From Mangrovicoccus ximenensis (lineage in GTDB: Bacteria > Pseudomonadota > Alphaproteobacteria > Rhodobacterales > Rhodobacteraceae), in NCBI RefSeq assembly GCF_003056725.1, contig NZ_QBKZ01000001.1, forward strand, positions 429,007 to 493,006: 64,000 nt of DNA. Direction: 5' to 3'. The notes under the pieces were generated by a model, which was given only the letters and a program-made list of their open reading frames with translations, did no database searches and was not told where the DNA came from. Positions within the stretch are counted from its first letter, which is position 1, and every line of letters begins with the position of its first letter. Of the stretch, positions 1 through 9,204 are shown piece after piece. A program made the translations under genes and the position numbers.

Positions 1-1443
1 CTTGTCCGCTGCGTCGCATTTCGGGCAGGTCTCGGGCTTCGGGATCGACAGCCCGCATTGATGGCAGATCAGCCGCTTCTGGAAGCGGTGCTCGACCAGC
101 CGCGCGTCGCAATGCGGACAGCCGATCTGGTCGCCGCAGGCGCGGCAGACCGTGACCGGCGCATAGCCGCGGCGGTTGAGAAAGAAGAGCACCTGCTCGC
201 CGCGCGCCAGCCTGGCCTCGGCCGCGCGCTGCAGCGTCGGCGAGATCCAGCGGTTCGAGGGCAGGCTCTCGCGGCGCATGTCGATGGCGCGCATCTCGGG
301 CAGCACCGAAGGACCGAAGCGCGACACAAGGTCGAGGCGGCGGTACTTGCCCTGTTCGGCATTGACCCAGGTTTCCAGGCTGGGCGTCGCCGAGGCCAGA
401 ACGACCTGTGCCTTGCAGAGCGAGGCGCGCAGCACCGCCATGTCGCGGGCGTTGTAGAGGACGCCGTCCTCCTGCTTGTAGGAGGTGTCGTGTTCCTCGT
501 CGACGACGATCAGCCCGAGATCGCGATAGGGCAGGAACAGCGCCGAGCGCGCGCCGATCACCATCTGCGCCTCGCCGGTCGCGGCCATGCGCCAGCAGCG
601 GCGGCGCTCGGTCATGGTAACGCCGTGATGCCATTCGGCGGGTTTCGCGCCGAAGCGCTTCTCCACCCGGGTCAGGAACTCGGCGGTCAGCGCGATTTCC
701 GGCAGCAGCACCAGCGCCTGGCGTCCCTGGGCGAGGCAGGCGGCGACGGCTTCGAGATAGACCTCGGTCTTGCCCGAGCCGGTGACGCCCTTCAGCATCG
801 TCGTGCCGTAGCGCCCCGAGCGGATCGCCTCGGCCAGCGCTTCGGAGGCGCTGCGCTGGTCCTCGGTCAGCGCCTTGCCGGGCAGCGCCGGGTCGAGGGC
901 CGGATAGGGCGTGTCGCGCGGCGCCTCGATCTCGGCGACCGCGCCCTGTTCGACCAGCCCCTTGATCACCGAAGACGAGGTGCCCGCCTCGTCCGACAGC
1001 TCCTTCATCGTCACCGGCTGGCCGCCGAATCCGTCGAGCGCGTCGAGCACCCTTGCGCGGGCCTCGGTCATCCGCGCAGGCTCTTCGGCGCCGCGGATGT
1101 AGAGCGTCTTCATCGATGGCGGGTCGGTCAGGCCGGGCGCGCGGGCGGCGAGGCGCAGCATGGCGGGCCAGGGGGTCAGCGTGTAGTCGGCGGCGCGGAT
1201 CAGGAATTCCTGCATCTCCCCGCGCATCGGCGGCACGTCGAGCACGCGATAGGCGGCGCGCAGCTTCGATTCCTCGAAATCGCCGCCGCCCTCGCCCCAG
1301 ACCACCCCCAATATCTTGCGCGGGCCGAGCGGAACTTCGACGAAATCCCCCGTCCGGCAGCCGCCTTCGGGCGCCTTGTAGTCAAGGAGCCGGTCGAGCG
1401 GCTGGGTGGTGAGGACGGAAATGCGCGCGCCTGCTGGGAACAA
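1..1443 (-). CDS. priA: Primosomal protein N' (replication restart helicase), 3' end outside window
   Basis: PriA is a superfamily 2 DNA helicase that reloads the replisome at stalled forks. Read on the minus strand, the frame shows the N-terminal DNA-binding start (LTTQPLDRLLDYKAPEG), a Walker A motif GVTGSGKTEVY, a DEEH box (IVVDEEHDTSY) and, close to the window edge, the zinc-binding cysteine pairs (CRACGDQIGCPHC and CHQCG...CPKC). The C-terminal helicase lobe lies beyond position 1. There is no in-frame ATG. An in-frame stop lies at 1468-1470 and the TTG at 1443 gives the family-like start LFPAGARISVL, so TTG is the likely start. The SMR remnant lies just upstream on the same strand. Confidence 0.93.
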   Translation of the reverse strand, partial: MFPAGARISVLTTQPLDRLLDYKAPEGGCRTGDFVEVPLGPRKILGVVWGEGGGDFEESKLRAAYRVLDVPPMRGEMQEFLIRAADYTLTPWPAMLRLAARAPGLTDPPSMKTLYIRGAEEPARMTEARARVLDALDGFGGQPVTMKELSDEAGTSSSVIKGLVEQGAVAEIEAPRDTPYPALDPALPGKALTEDQRSASEALAEAIRSGRYGTTMLKGVTGSGKTEVYLEAVAACLAQGRQALVLLPEIALTAEFLTRVEKRFGAKPAEWHHGVTMTERRRCWRMAATGEAQMVIGARSALFLPYRDLGLIVVDEEHDTSYKQEDGVLYNARDMAVLRASLCKAQVVLASATPSLETWVNAEQGKYRRLDLVSRFGPSVLPEMRAIDMRRESLPSNRWISPTLQRAAEARLARGEQVLFFLNRRGYAPVTVCRACGDQIGCPHCDARLVEHRFQKRLICHQCGLSIPKPETCPKCDAADK

Positions 1444-1526
1444 GGGGGATCCTGCCGGTCTCGTGTGTCAGGCCCGAGCCGTAGCGGAGGAAGCGGGCCG
1501 AGGGCAAGGGCCGGAGCCGCGCGGCG

Positions 1527-1649
1527 TCAATGTGCCGAGGAGAGCTTCATCAGCACGAGGCCGCTGGCGATCAGCGCGGCGGCGGCCAGCCGCAGCGGCG
1601 TCAGCGCCTCGCTGAGCAGCAGGATGCCGGCGAGGAAGGCGCCGAGCGC
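1527..1649 (-). pseudogene. SMR-family efflux protein, C-terminal fragment
   Basis: The last 40 codons of this minus-strand frame (GAFLAGILLLSEALTPLRLA ... VLMKLSSAH, stop at 1527) match the end of small multidrug resistance (EmrE/SugE-like) transporters: helix 4 preceded by the GE-type turn. SMR proteins are about 105 residues with four helices; helices 1-3 are absent on this strand. The preceding helix-3 motif occurs immediately next to it but on the opposite strand (1652-1700), so the gene has been broken and locally inverted. It cannot make a functional transporter. Confidence 0.6.
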
Positions 1650-1651
1650 GT

Positions 1652-1700
1652 GCGCAGCCTGCCGCTCGGCACCGCCTACATGGTCTGGACCGGGATCGGC
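1652..1700 (+). pseudogene. SMR-family efflux protein, internal fragment (inverted relative to its C-terminus)
   Basis: The plus strand reads RSLPLGTAYMVWTGIG, the highly conserved loop-helix 3 signature of SMR transporters, which in intact proteins directly precedes AVGAFLAGILL. Here GAFLAGILL lies on the minus strand at 1649 and below. The boundary overlaps an 8-bp inverted repeat (gccgagcg at 1641 and cgctcggc at 1663), which could have mediated the inversion. After 1700 the frame runs into unrelated sequence. No start codon or N-terminal half is present. Confidence 0.55.
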
Positions 1701-1737
1701 AGGCCGCCAAATCGCGCCGGATCCTTCCGGCGGCGGA

Positions 1738-4700
1738 ATGACCATGAAGCCGGCGCGCAGCCTTCCCGGATGCGCCCTGCGCGGCAACGGCCAGGCCGAG
1801 ATCACCCGGAGCCTGCCCGAGGAGACCCCCGTCGCGATCACGTTCGACGGGGCGACCCAGGCCGTGATGATGGCGACGCCCTCGGATATCGAGGATTTCG
1901 CCATCGGTTTCGCGCTCAGCGAAGGCATCCTGCAGGGGCTGGCGGACATCGCCAGCTTCGAGGTGCTGGAGCACGAGACCGGCATCGAGGCGCGGTTCTG
2001 GCTCGCCGCCGACCGCTCCGCCGAGGTAAAGGCGCGGCGCCGGGCGATGCTCGGCCCGGTCGGCTGCGGCCTCTGCGGCATCGACAGCCTCGACCAGGCG
2101 CTGCGCCCCCTGCCCGGTGCCCTGCCGGAAGCCGGGCTGACGGCGGCGGAGGCGGCGCGGCGGCTGGAGCTGCACGGGCCGAACCGTCTGGACGAGGCGG
2201 CGGCGGAGCCCGCCTGGCGGCTGTTCCTGCGCCAGTTCCTCAATCCGCTCCTGCTGATCCTGCTGGCCGGCGCCGCGATCTCGGCGGTGACCGGGCACAT
2301 GATCGACACCGTCGCCATCGCCGTCATCGTCTTCCTCAACGCCGCGATCAGCTTCTGGCAGGAATATTCCGCCGAGCGGTCGCTGGCCGCCCTGCGCGAG
2401 ATGGCCGCCCCCGAAGCGCTGATCCTGCGCGGCGGGACGTGGCAAGACGTGCCGGCCGCGCAGATCGTGCCCGGAGACATCGTCCGGCTGAAGGCCGGGG
2501 ACATCGTGCCCGCCGACCTGCGGCTGATCGAGGCGCACCGGCTGCAGATCGACGAGGCGGCGCTCACCGGCGAATCCGAGCCGGTCGACAAGCATGACCG
2601 CGCCATCGCCGATCCCGATCTGGCGCTGGCGGACCGGCTGAACATGGGCTTCATGTCGACGGTCGTGACGGGCGGCACCGGCATCGGCCTGGTGACCGGC
2701 ACCGGGATGGCGACCGAAGTCGGCCATATCGCCGGGCTGATGGCCGCCGCCAAGGAGCCGAAGACGCCGCTGCAGCAGAAGGTCGAGGCGCTGTCGCACG
2801 TGCTGATCGTCATGGCGCTGGTCACGGTCGCGATGGTCGTCGGCATCGGCGTGATCAAGGGCATGCCGCTCGACGACATGCTGGGCACGGCGATCTCGCT
2901 TTCGGTTGCGGCGATTCCGGAGGGCCTGCCGACCGTGGTGACGATCCTGCTGACGCTCGGTTCGCAGAAGATGGTGCGCTCGAACGCGCTGGCGCGCAGG
3001 CTGTCCTCGGTGGAGACGCTGGGCGCGGTCTCGGTGATCTGCTCCGACAAGACCGGCACGCTCACCCAGAACCAGATGCAGGTGATGCAGCTCTGGGCCG
3101 GCGGGCGCCACTGGAAAGTTACCGGGCAGGGTTTCTCTCCCGAAGGCGCCTTTCTTTCCGAGCACGGCCACGAGGCGGCGATCGGCGAAGAGAAGGACCT
3201 GCGCCACATGCTGATGAACTCGGCGCTTTGCAACGATGCGGTGCTGGCCGAGGCTGATGGCCGCCCGGCGATCCAGGGCAACCCGACCGACGGCGCGCTG
3301 GTCGTGGCCGCCGCCAAGGTCGGCATCACGCGCCAGGCCATGCATGACGGCGGGGTCGAGAAGCTGGCCGCCTTCCCCTTCGACAGCACCCGCAAGATGA
3401 TGAGCCTGCATATCCGCGTGCCGGACGGCGGCGAATACCTCTCGGCCAAGGGCGCGCCCGACGTGATCCTGTCGCGCGCCACCCATGTGCGGATCTCGGG
3501 CGCGGAGCTGCCGCTCGACGGGGCGCTGCGCGCCGAGATCGAGGAGGTGATCGCGGGCTTCGGCCGCGACGCGCTCAGGACGCTGGCCATCGCCTATCGC
3601 CGGATCGGGCCGGAGGGGCTCGACCATGCCGATCCCGAGCAGCAGATCGTGCTTCTGGGCATCCACGGCATCATGGACCCGCCGCGCCCCGAGGTGAAGG
3701 CGGCAGTGGCCGAAGCGAAGGCGGCGGGCGTGCGCACGGTGATGATCACCGGCGACCATGCGGTGACCGCCAGCGCCATCGCCGAGGCGATCGGCATCCG
3801 CCATTCGCCCGCCCAGACCGTCCATGCCGGCGCGGATCTCGACCAGATGGACGATGCCGCGCTGGAGGCCGCGGTGCCGAAGGCCGCCGTCTTCGCCCGC
3901 GTCACGCCCGAGCACAAGCTGCGGATCGTGCGGGCGCTGCAGAAGACCGGCGAGGTCGCCTCGATGACCGGCGACGGGGTGAATGACGCGCCCGCGCTCA
4001 GGACCGCCGATATCGGCGTCGCGATGGGCATAGCCGGCACGTCGGTAGCTAAGGACAGCTCGGCGCTGATCCTCTTGGACGACAACTTCTCCACCATCGT
4101 CGGCGCGGTGCGCGAAGGGCGGCGGATCTACGACAACCTGCTGAAATTCATCCGCCAGGCGCTGACCGCCAATGTCGCCGAGGTCTCGGTGATCCTGCTG
4201 GCCTTCGTGCTGATGGGCGACCATCCGGTGATGCCGGTCACGCCCTTGATGATCCTCTGGGTCAATCTCGTCTCCGACGGCATGCCCGCGCTGACGCTTG
4301 GCTTCGAGGCGGAGGAAGGCGACATCATGGCCCGCCCGCCGCGGCCGCGGTCGCATTCGATGTTCGGCGACGGCATGAAGGAGCGCATCCTGATCCGGGG
4401 CCTCGCCATCGGCGGGACGACCTTCTGGGTGTTCCAGACCAGCCTGTCGCTCGGCGGCAGCGAGGCCTATTCGCAGACGCTGGCCTTCGCCACGCTGATC
4501 TCGGGGCAGATCTGGCATATCTTCGACGCCCGCACGGTCTCGACCCTCTTCCGCCGCTCGCCGTTCGGCAACCGCCAGCTGCTGATCGCGGTGGGCGCCT
4601 CGGTCGTCCTGTCGCTCGGCGCGATCTACACGGGCTTCGGCAACCTGGTTCTGGGCACGGTCCCCGTGGATCTGCCGCATCTTCTGGGGGCCGCCGCCAT

Positions 4701-4764
4701 CGCCGCGCTGCCGGTCTTCGCGCTCTCCGGGATCAAGGAACTCACCGGCGCCAAATGGCTCTGA
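1738..4764 (+). CDS. In-frame hybrid: FdhD N-terminal half fused to P-type cation-transporting ATPase
   Basis: One 1008-codon ORF joins two unrelated proteins. Residues 1-125 are FdhD, the formate-dehydrogenase sulfurtransferase accessory protein (LPEETPVAITFDG, EDFAIGFALSEGI, and the cysteine motif GPVGCGLCGIDSL); FdhD is normally about 260-280 residues. From about residue 130 (position ~2120) the sequence is a P2-type ATPase: LTAAEAARRLELHGPN, TGES near residue 277, AIPEGLP in M4, the phosphorylated DKTGTLT at Asp437 and TGDGVNDAP near 745, followed by the C-terminal helices. Only about 25 N-terminal ATPase residues seem missing. The AIPEGLP motif suggests Ca2+/Mn2+-like pumps, but the ion is uncertain. 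The start is ATG 1738 or 1744. It may be a real fusion or a deletion/assembly junction. Confidence 0.85.
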   Translation: MTMKPARSLPGCALRGNGQAEITRSLPEETPVAITFDGATQAVMMATPSDIEDFAIGFALSEGILQGLADIASFEVLEHETGIEARFWLAADRSAEVKARRRAMLGPVGCGLCGIDSLDQALRPLPGALPEAGLTAAEAARRLELHGPNRLDEAAAEPAWRLFLRQFLNPLLLILLAGAAISAVTGHMIDTVAIAVIVFLNAAISFWQEYSAERSLAALREMAAPEALILRGGTWQDVPAAQIVPGDIVRLKAGDIVPADLRLIEAHRLQIDEAALTGESEPVDKHDRAIADPDLALADRLNMGFMSTVVTGGTGIGLVTGTGMATEVGHIAGLMAAAKEPKTPLQQKVEALSHVLIVMALVTVAMVVGIGVIKGMPLDDMLGTAISLSVAAIPEGLPTVVTILLTLGSQKMVRSNALARRLSSVETLGAVSVICSDKTGTLTQNQMQVMQLWAGGRHWKVTGQGFSPEGAFLSEHGHEAAIGEEKDLRHMLMNSALCNDAVLAEADGRPAIQGNPTDGALVVAAAKVGITRQAMHDGGVEKLAAFPFDSTRKMMSLHIRVPDGGEYLSAKGAPDVILSRATHVRISGAELPLDGALRAEIEEVIAGFGRDALRTLAIAYRRIGPEGLDHADPEQQIVLLGIHGIMDPPRPEVKAAVAEAKAAGVRTVMITGDHAVTASAIAEAIGIRHSPAQTVHAGADLDQMDDAALEAAVPKAAVFARVTPEHKLRIVRALQKTGEVASMTGDGVNDAPALRTADIGVAMGIAGTSVAKDSSALILLDDNFSTIVGAVREGRRIYDNLLKFIRQALTANVAEVSVILLAFVLMGDHPVMPVTPLMILWVNLVSDGMPALTLGFEAEEGDIMARPPRPRSHSMFGDGMKERILIRGLAIGGTTFWVFQTSLSLGGSEAYSQTLAFATLISGQIWHIFDARTVSTLFRRSPFGNRQLLIAVGASVVLSLGAIYTGFGNLVLGTVPVDLPHLLGAAAIAALPVFALSGIKELTGAKWL

Positions 4765-4947
4765 CCGCGCGCCCGTCCTGACGCGCCCTGCCCTCCGGCC
4801 GCGCCGGTCCGGTCCGGCACGGATTTTGCGTCTCCGGCTGCGCTGCCGATGTAAGGGCCGCGCAGACCGGCACCCCGGACCTCCGGACAGGTGCCGGCAG
4901 GATTGCGGCCCGGCGGCAGCGACATGCAGTGGGGAGGACACTTGAAT

Positions 4948-6171
4948 ATGAAGACCGCAGTATTTGCCGCGCTTGCCGCGGGCACCGCGCTGGCCGGGCC
5001 GGCCCTGGCAGAGCGGGCCGGCGCTGCCGACGGAACCGTGAAAGTCGGTGTTCTCGTCGACATGTCGGGCGCCTATTCCGCCCATGGCGGGCCCGGGGTG
5101 GTCGAAGCCGTGAAAATGGCCGCCGAGGATTTCGGCGGCACCGTCGGCGACCGGCCGATCGAAGTCCTGGACGCGGACTACCAGCTCAAAATCGATATCG
5201 GGCTGTCCACGGCGAACCGCTGGCTCGACACCCAGGGCGTCGACGCCATCATCGAAAGCACCGACAGCGCCACAGCCATCGGCCTGTTCGACCTGAGCAG
5301 GGAAAAGGACTTCGTCGCGCTCGGCGTGGGCTCGGCCTCGACCGAGCTGACCAACGGCCACTGCTCGCCGAATGCCGTCCATTACGTCTACGACACCTGG
5401 GCTCTGGCGGCGGGGACCGGCGCTGCGATGGTGGCCGAAGGCGGCGACAGCTGGTACTTCCTCACCGCCGACTACGCGTTCGGCCATTCGCTCGAAGAGA
5501 ACACGTCGAAATTCGTCGAAGCCGCGGGCGGCGAGGTGCTGGGCGCGCTGCGAGCGCCGCTCGGAACGTCGGATTTCTCGTCCTTCCTCCTGCAGGCGCA
5601 GGCCTCCGGCGCCAAGGTCGTGGGCCTGGCCAATGCCGGAACCGATTTCGTCACCGCCGTGAAGCAGGCAGGCGAATTCGGTCTCGTTGCCATGGGGCAG
5701 AAGCTCGGCGGCATGCTGGTCTTCATCAACAACGTCAAGGCGCTGGGGCTCGAGACCGCCGAGGGGCTGACCTTCACCGTCGGCTACTACTGGGACCGCA
5801 ACGACGAGACCCGCGCCTTCGCCGAGCGGTTCTTCGAGCGGACGGACCAGTATCCGTCGATGGTGCAGGCCGGCGCCTATTCGGCCACGATGCATTACCT
5901 CCATGCGGTCGAGGCAACCGGCTCGGAGGATGCCGCGGACGCCGTCGCCTGGATGAAGTCCAATCCGGTCAACGACTTCTTCGCCGAAAACGGGACGATC
6001 CGGGCGGACGGGCGTATGGTCTACGACAACTATCTCGTCGCGGCGAAAGCGCCGTCGGAAAGCTCCGGCGACTGGGATCTGATGAAGGTGCTGCGGACCA
6101 TTCCCGGCGAGGAGGTCGTCATGCCGCTGGAGCAATCCAGCTGCGACCTGGTGACCGGCAGCACGCAGTAA
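4948..6171 (+). CDS. ABC transporter periplasmic substrate-binding protein (branched-chain amino-acid/urea type)
   Basis: This 407-residue protein has a clear Sec signal peptide (MKTAVFAALAAGTALAGPALA) followed by the type-I periplasmic binding fold start VKVGVLVDMSGAYSAHGGPG, then TDSATAIGL, YFLTADYAFG and the C-terminal EVVMPLEQSSCDL. The protein family (LivJ/UrtA/AmiC-like) captures amino acids, amides or aromatic acids in the periplasm for a LIV-type ABC importer. No permease or ATPase genes lie beside it, so it is an orphan here. The start at 4948 follows a GGGGAGG ribosome site, and a strong hairpin terminator follows at 6234. The ligand cannot be told from sequence. Confidence 0.88.
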   Translation: MKTAVFAALAAGTALAGPALAERAGAADGTVKVGVLVDMSGAYSAHGGPGVVEAVKMAAEDFGGTVGDRPIEVLDADYQLKIDIGLSTANRWLDTQGVDAIIESTDSATAIGLFDLSREKDFVALGVGSASTELTNGHCSPNAVHYVYDTWALAAGTGAAMVAEGGDSWYFLTADYAFGHSLEENTSKFVEAAGGEVLGALRAPLGTSDFSSFLLQAQASGAKVVGLANAGTDFVTAVKQAGEFGLVAMGQKLGGMLVFINNVKALGLETAEGLTFTVGYYWDRNDETRAFAERFFERTDQYPSMVQAGAYSATMHYLHAVEATGSEDAADAVAWMKSNPVNDFFAENGTIRADGRMVYDNYLVAAKAPSESSGDWDLMKVLRTIPGEEVVMPLEQSSCDLVTGSTQ

Positions 6172-6233
6172 CCGGCCCCGGCGCCGGTTTCCCGCGGTTT
6201 CCGGGCGCAGACCGCTCTGCCCCGGACATGCGG

Positions 6234-6258
6234 AGGCGCCCCGCCGGGGCGCCTTCTG
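6234..6258 (+). terminator. Terminator of the solute-binding protein gene
   Basis: A perfect 9-bp stem (aggcgcccc / ggggcgcct) with a GCC loop lies 62 bp after the stop at 6171. The T tract is short (ttctgc), as is common in high-GC genomes. Confidence 0.6.
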
Positions 6259-6483
6259 CAGTCCCGCAGGCCCGGAAACAGAGGCTGTCGGCAGCGGGTC
6301 CTCCGATGCAGAGCGCGGCGGGAGGGGGCGCCGCCTGTGCGGCTCGTGTCTGTGCCACCGTGGAGAGAGACACCCGGAACTCCGCCATCAGGTCTTTCCG
6401 GGAATTTACCTGCACGTCCTGCATGACTGCATTCATCGCTGGCCGCCGCGCGCGCCAGGCGACGGCCAGCCCGCAACGAAATT

Positions 6484-6509
6484 GCCCCGGCAACCGAAGT
6501 TACCGGGGC
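6484..6509 (-). terminator. UUCG-capped hairpin, probable terminator
   Basis: Read on the minus strand, GCCCCGGTAAC-TTCG-GTTGCCGGGGC is an 11-bp stem with one G-T pair and a UUCG tetraloop, followed by AATTTCG. No minus-strand gene is recognisable upstream of it. On the plus strand the loop would be CGAA, so the minus strand is favoured. Confidence 0.4.
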
Positions 6510-6668
6510 TAAGCATGCTTCAAATGCGTCGCGGGCTGCTCCATCGGAACCTTCCGCTGGCCGAACCGTAACACGGGCCGGGGATAGCTTCCAGAAGATT
6601 ATCATCTTGATAATTTCCGGAAAACCATTCCCCGTTGACCCCGCATGGCCATTCGGGGATTATGAGTC

Positions 6669-7016
6669 ATGGACAGGCTATCTTCCATTTTCGAATTGCG
6701 GGAAATGCTCGGCCAGCTGGAGCGCGATGTCGGACTCGACCGCCTCAGCCGGATCGAGCGGGATGTCCTGCTTGCGGCCCACAGCCTTGCCCCGGCTCCC
6801 GGCTCCGTCGTGAATTCCGATCAGATCCGGGCGCATCCCATGCTGGCCGCGGTGACGCAGGCGACCTATTACCGGGCGCTCCGCAGCTTGCTGAGCGCCG
6901 GTTTCCTGGAGCGCGCCCAAGGCTCGAAAGCCAAGAGCTATACCGTGCGCAGCGACCGCATGGAGCAGACCGCGACGGCTCGGCAGGGGCCCGGAGCCGC
7001 CCCCGCGGGCGACTGA
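6669..7016 (+). CDS. Small winged-helix DNA-binding regulator
   Basis: This 115-residue protein has an acidic N-terminal helix (MDRLSSIFELREMLGQLERD) and a MarR-like helix-turn-helix core (RIERDVLLAAHSLA ... VTQATYYRALRSLLSAGFLERAQ) of the kind that reads out a wing after 'FLER'. Such short proteins in Rhodobacterales are usually transcriptional regulators, but the target is unknown. It is followed after 26 bp by a membrane-protein gene on the same strand, suggesting a two-gene operon. The C-terminal 20 residues are low-complexity. Confidence 0.6.
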   Translation: MDRLSSIFELREMLGQLERDVGLDRLSRIERDVLLAAHSLAPAPGSVVNSDQIRAHPMLAAVTQATYYRALRSLLSAGFLERAQGSKAKSYTVRSDRMEQTATARQGPGAAPAGD

Positions 7017-7042
7017 ACCGGCCGGGCAGAAGCGAGCGGACC

Positions 7043-7627
7043 TTGAAACTCCTCCAGACAGAAGCAATCGTGATCCTGGCCTACATCCTGTGCCATGGAT
7101 TGACCGCATTGCTGGTCACGCCGCTGCAGTCCCAGATCTCGCCGCATGTCACCGCCTTCGCCAGCCTGCTCTACCTTCCGCACGGGGTGCGGGTGCTTTC
7201 TGCCTGGCTTCTCGGATGGCGGGCGGTGCTTCCGCTGTGCGTCGGCGCCTTCCTGTCGGAGCTGATCTTCACGCCCGCGGGGATGTCGGGCGCGGCGAGC
7301 CCCGTGATCCTGGCCTCCATCGCGGTCGGCGCCGTCTCTGCCCCGGTTGCCTTCGAGCTGCTCAAGCTGATGGGCCGGAACCTCTATGCCGGCACCGGGA
7401 TGCGGATCCACTGGAGCGCGCTGCTTGTCGCGGGCATCCTCGCATCGATCCTGAACTCGATCGGCCAGGCAGAGGTGTTTTCCGGCCTGATCCTGCCCGG
7501 CAGCTCGATGGCGGTTCTGGCGGTCTATGCCATCGGCGATCTCGCCGGGCTCGTTGCGGCGACGCTGGTGCTGATGATGGTCTTCCGCTGGATGCGGCTC
7601 GCTGCCCGGCCGGGCGCGACGCGCTGA
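7043..7627 (+). CDS. Hypothetical integral membrane protein
   Basis: The encoded 194-residue protein is mostly hydrophobic, with about five to six predicted helices (e.g. AIVILAYILCHGLTALLV, VILASIAVGAVSAPVAFELL, SALLVAGILASILNSIG, SMAVLAVYAIGDLAGLVAA). No catalytic motif is visible; the layout recalls MASE1-like sensory membrane domains, without real support. The start is taken as TTG 7043 because the frame is hydrophobic from there and the previous gene stops at 7016; no ATG is well placed. It is probably cotranscribed with the HTH gene at 6669. Confidence 0.5.
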   Translation: MKLLQTEAIVILAYILCHGLTALLVTPLQSQISPHVTAFASLLYLPHGVRVLSAWLLGWRAVLPLCVGAFLSELIFTPAGMSGAASPVILASIAVGAVSAPVAFELLKLMGRNLYAGTGMRIHWSALLVAGILASILNSIGQAEVFSGLILPGSSMAVLAVYAIGDLAGLVAATLVLMMVFRWMRLAARPGATR

Positions 7628-9200
7628 CGCCGGTCGCGTTGCGCCAGGCAGCGCACGGGACCGCCCGTTCCCGATCGGGCTGCCGAAAAAGTCCGTTCCG
7701 CCGGAGAGACACGAACCAAGACCGGGAGAAGAGCCTCAAGGCGGCCTGGAATTATCTGCTTCCGGAGCCGGTCTTGCCTGGCTCCGGAACGGTTTCGCCA
7801 CCGAAGGCGCCCGGCAGCCTTTTCCGCAGCCAGCACCCGCTCCTGGTCGGTCCTTCGGGGAACCGGCGGCCCCCTGAGCGGTCTGTCTCCCGGATGGTTG
7901 CCGCGCTCGTCGCCGCATGTCGCTTGACGCGGAAATCGGCATGCTCCGGACTGGCCGCAGCCGGTCAGTCGCTGCGATTCAGGCCATGCATGGCCGTTTT
8001 CCCGGAAGGCGTCCGCAGCGCGCTGTCCAGTCCGAGGGCCGTGCGGAGGATCCGCCAAGCCGGTGGCGTATCCGTTGCGCATATCTCCCGCCGGTCCCGT
8101 CTGTCGCTTGGCGGATGCCACGGTCGGCCGGCGCCTTGGCAGGCTGGAGCCGCTCCACCTCGCTCCGTGTCAGCCGGTTCCGGTTTTGCGGCTTCGGCGC
8201 CGGTGGCGATGTGACGGGCCTGTCGATCGCGGCCAGCCCGGTGCCGCCCATGCCGATGGCCGCAAGCCCGCCCCACCGGCCTGTCCCTCCGTGGCGCGTG
8301 GCGGCCGTAGATCTGCTGCGGATGAATCATGTTCTGCAGACCACGTCGAGGTCCGACTATTTCAGCACCCTGCTAGGGTCGGAAAGCTTCGCCGGAAGCG
8401 GCGCACCGCGGATGGGCGGCGCCAATGATTGAGGTCCCGCAGCAGACGGGGCCCGCAAGCGCGCGGCGCGGACGGCATCGGACAGACGCGGCGGCGAACC
8501 GGAGAAAGCTTCCCCGATCCGGGCCGCCGCGCCGAAGACCGGCCGCCGCGGGGGGGGGGACCCGGGCCCGGAGAGGACAGGAGAGGAGCATCCGCGCCCC
8601 TCGCGGGGAGATCTCCGGTCCAGAGCGCAGGAGCCAAGGCCCCAGGAACGAGCAAAATCCAGGGATCACCTCCACGGCGAACCCGGCGCCGGACCAAGCC
8701 GATTGCCCCAGCCCCATCTCTCCAGAAGCGCTTCGGCGCAGCCAGAGCATGACACGATGGTTTGCAAGGACAAGTCCGATTGCATTGATGCCCTGCAGAT
8801 TTCGGTCCCGGCGGCGCCGCGCCGGACCTTGCGTCGCAGCATCTGTGCCGGTCCCGGGCGCTGCGAGGAGCAGCGCGCGTGGGGGGCTCCCCGTCCTCCC
8901 GGCAGGCATGCCGGATGCAGGCGTGGATCATCCCGGTCCTCGCGGCCTTGCGCGCCCCGGTGCCGCTCCTTCGCATATCCACGAGGCTCCAAGTGGGCGT
9001 TCCCTCTTTTCCGGCTGGCATTTTCGGTTGCGGGCGGGGGACGTTGCCATCCCCATGATGTCCGGTCGGCCTCTGCCTGACGGGCGCCGGTCGCGGCTGC
9101 CGCGCTTGGCGCTTCCGTGCCGCAAGGGCGGATCCGGGCGGATGCCTGCGGCTGCAGCACCGGGATGCCCGGCGGGCGAGTCCCGTTCCGTCGAGGCGCG
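7628..9200. other. 1.57-kb gene-free tract
   Basis: Several long open frames exist on both strands only because stop codons are rare at this GC content. None shows signal peptides, domain motifs or a ribosome site with coherent codon usage. The tract holds an inverted repeat at 7760-7789 and a G10 run at 8550-8559. It ends where the truncated sensor kinase begins. Confidence 0.5.
7760..7789. repeat. Perfect 10-bp inverted repeat
   Basis: Arms ttccggagcc (7760-7769) and ggctccggaa (7780-7789) are separated by 10 nt. There is no T tract. It could be a processed remnant of a terminator or of a mobile element. Confidence 0.5.
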
Positions 9201-9204
9201 GCCG

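Larger units (their letters stand above)
6172..6668. other. Intergenic stretch with two hairpins, no gene seen
   Basis: Apart from the hairpins at 6234 and 6484, I see no convincing gene in this 497-bp stretch. It ends in an AT-richer segment (6590-6660) that probably holds the promoter of the HTH gene at 6669. Confidence 0.5.

Noticed and set aside
1468..6135. A very long open frame antisense to the ATPase and solute-binding genes
   Set aside because: It mirrors codon structure of strongly supported genes on the plus strand and shows no domain features except its overlap with the SMR fragment region; an artefact of high GC.
8550..8559. G10 run as phase-variation tract
   Set aside because: It lies outside any recognisable gene or promoter, so slippage would have no visible target.
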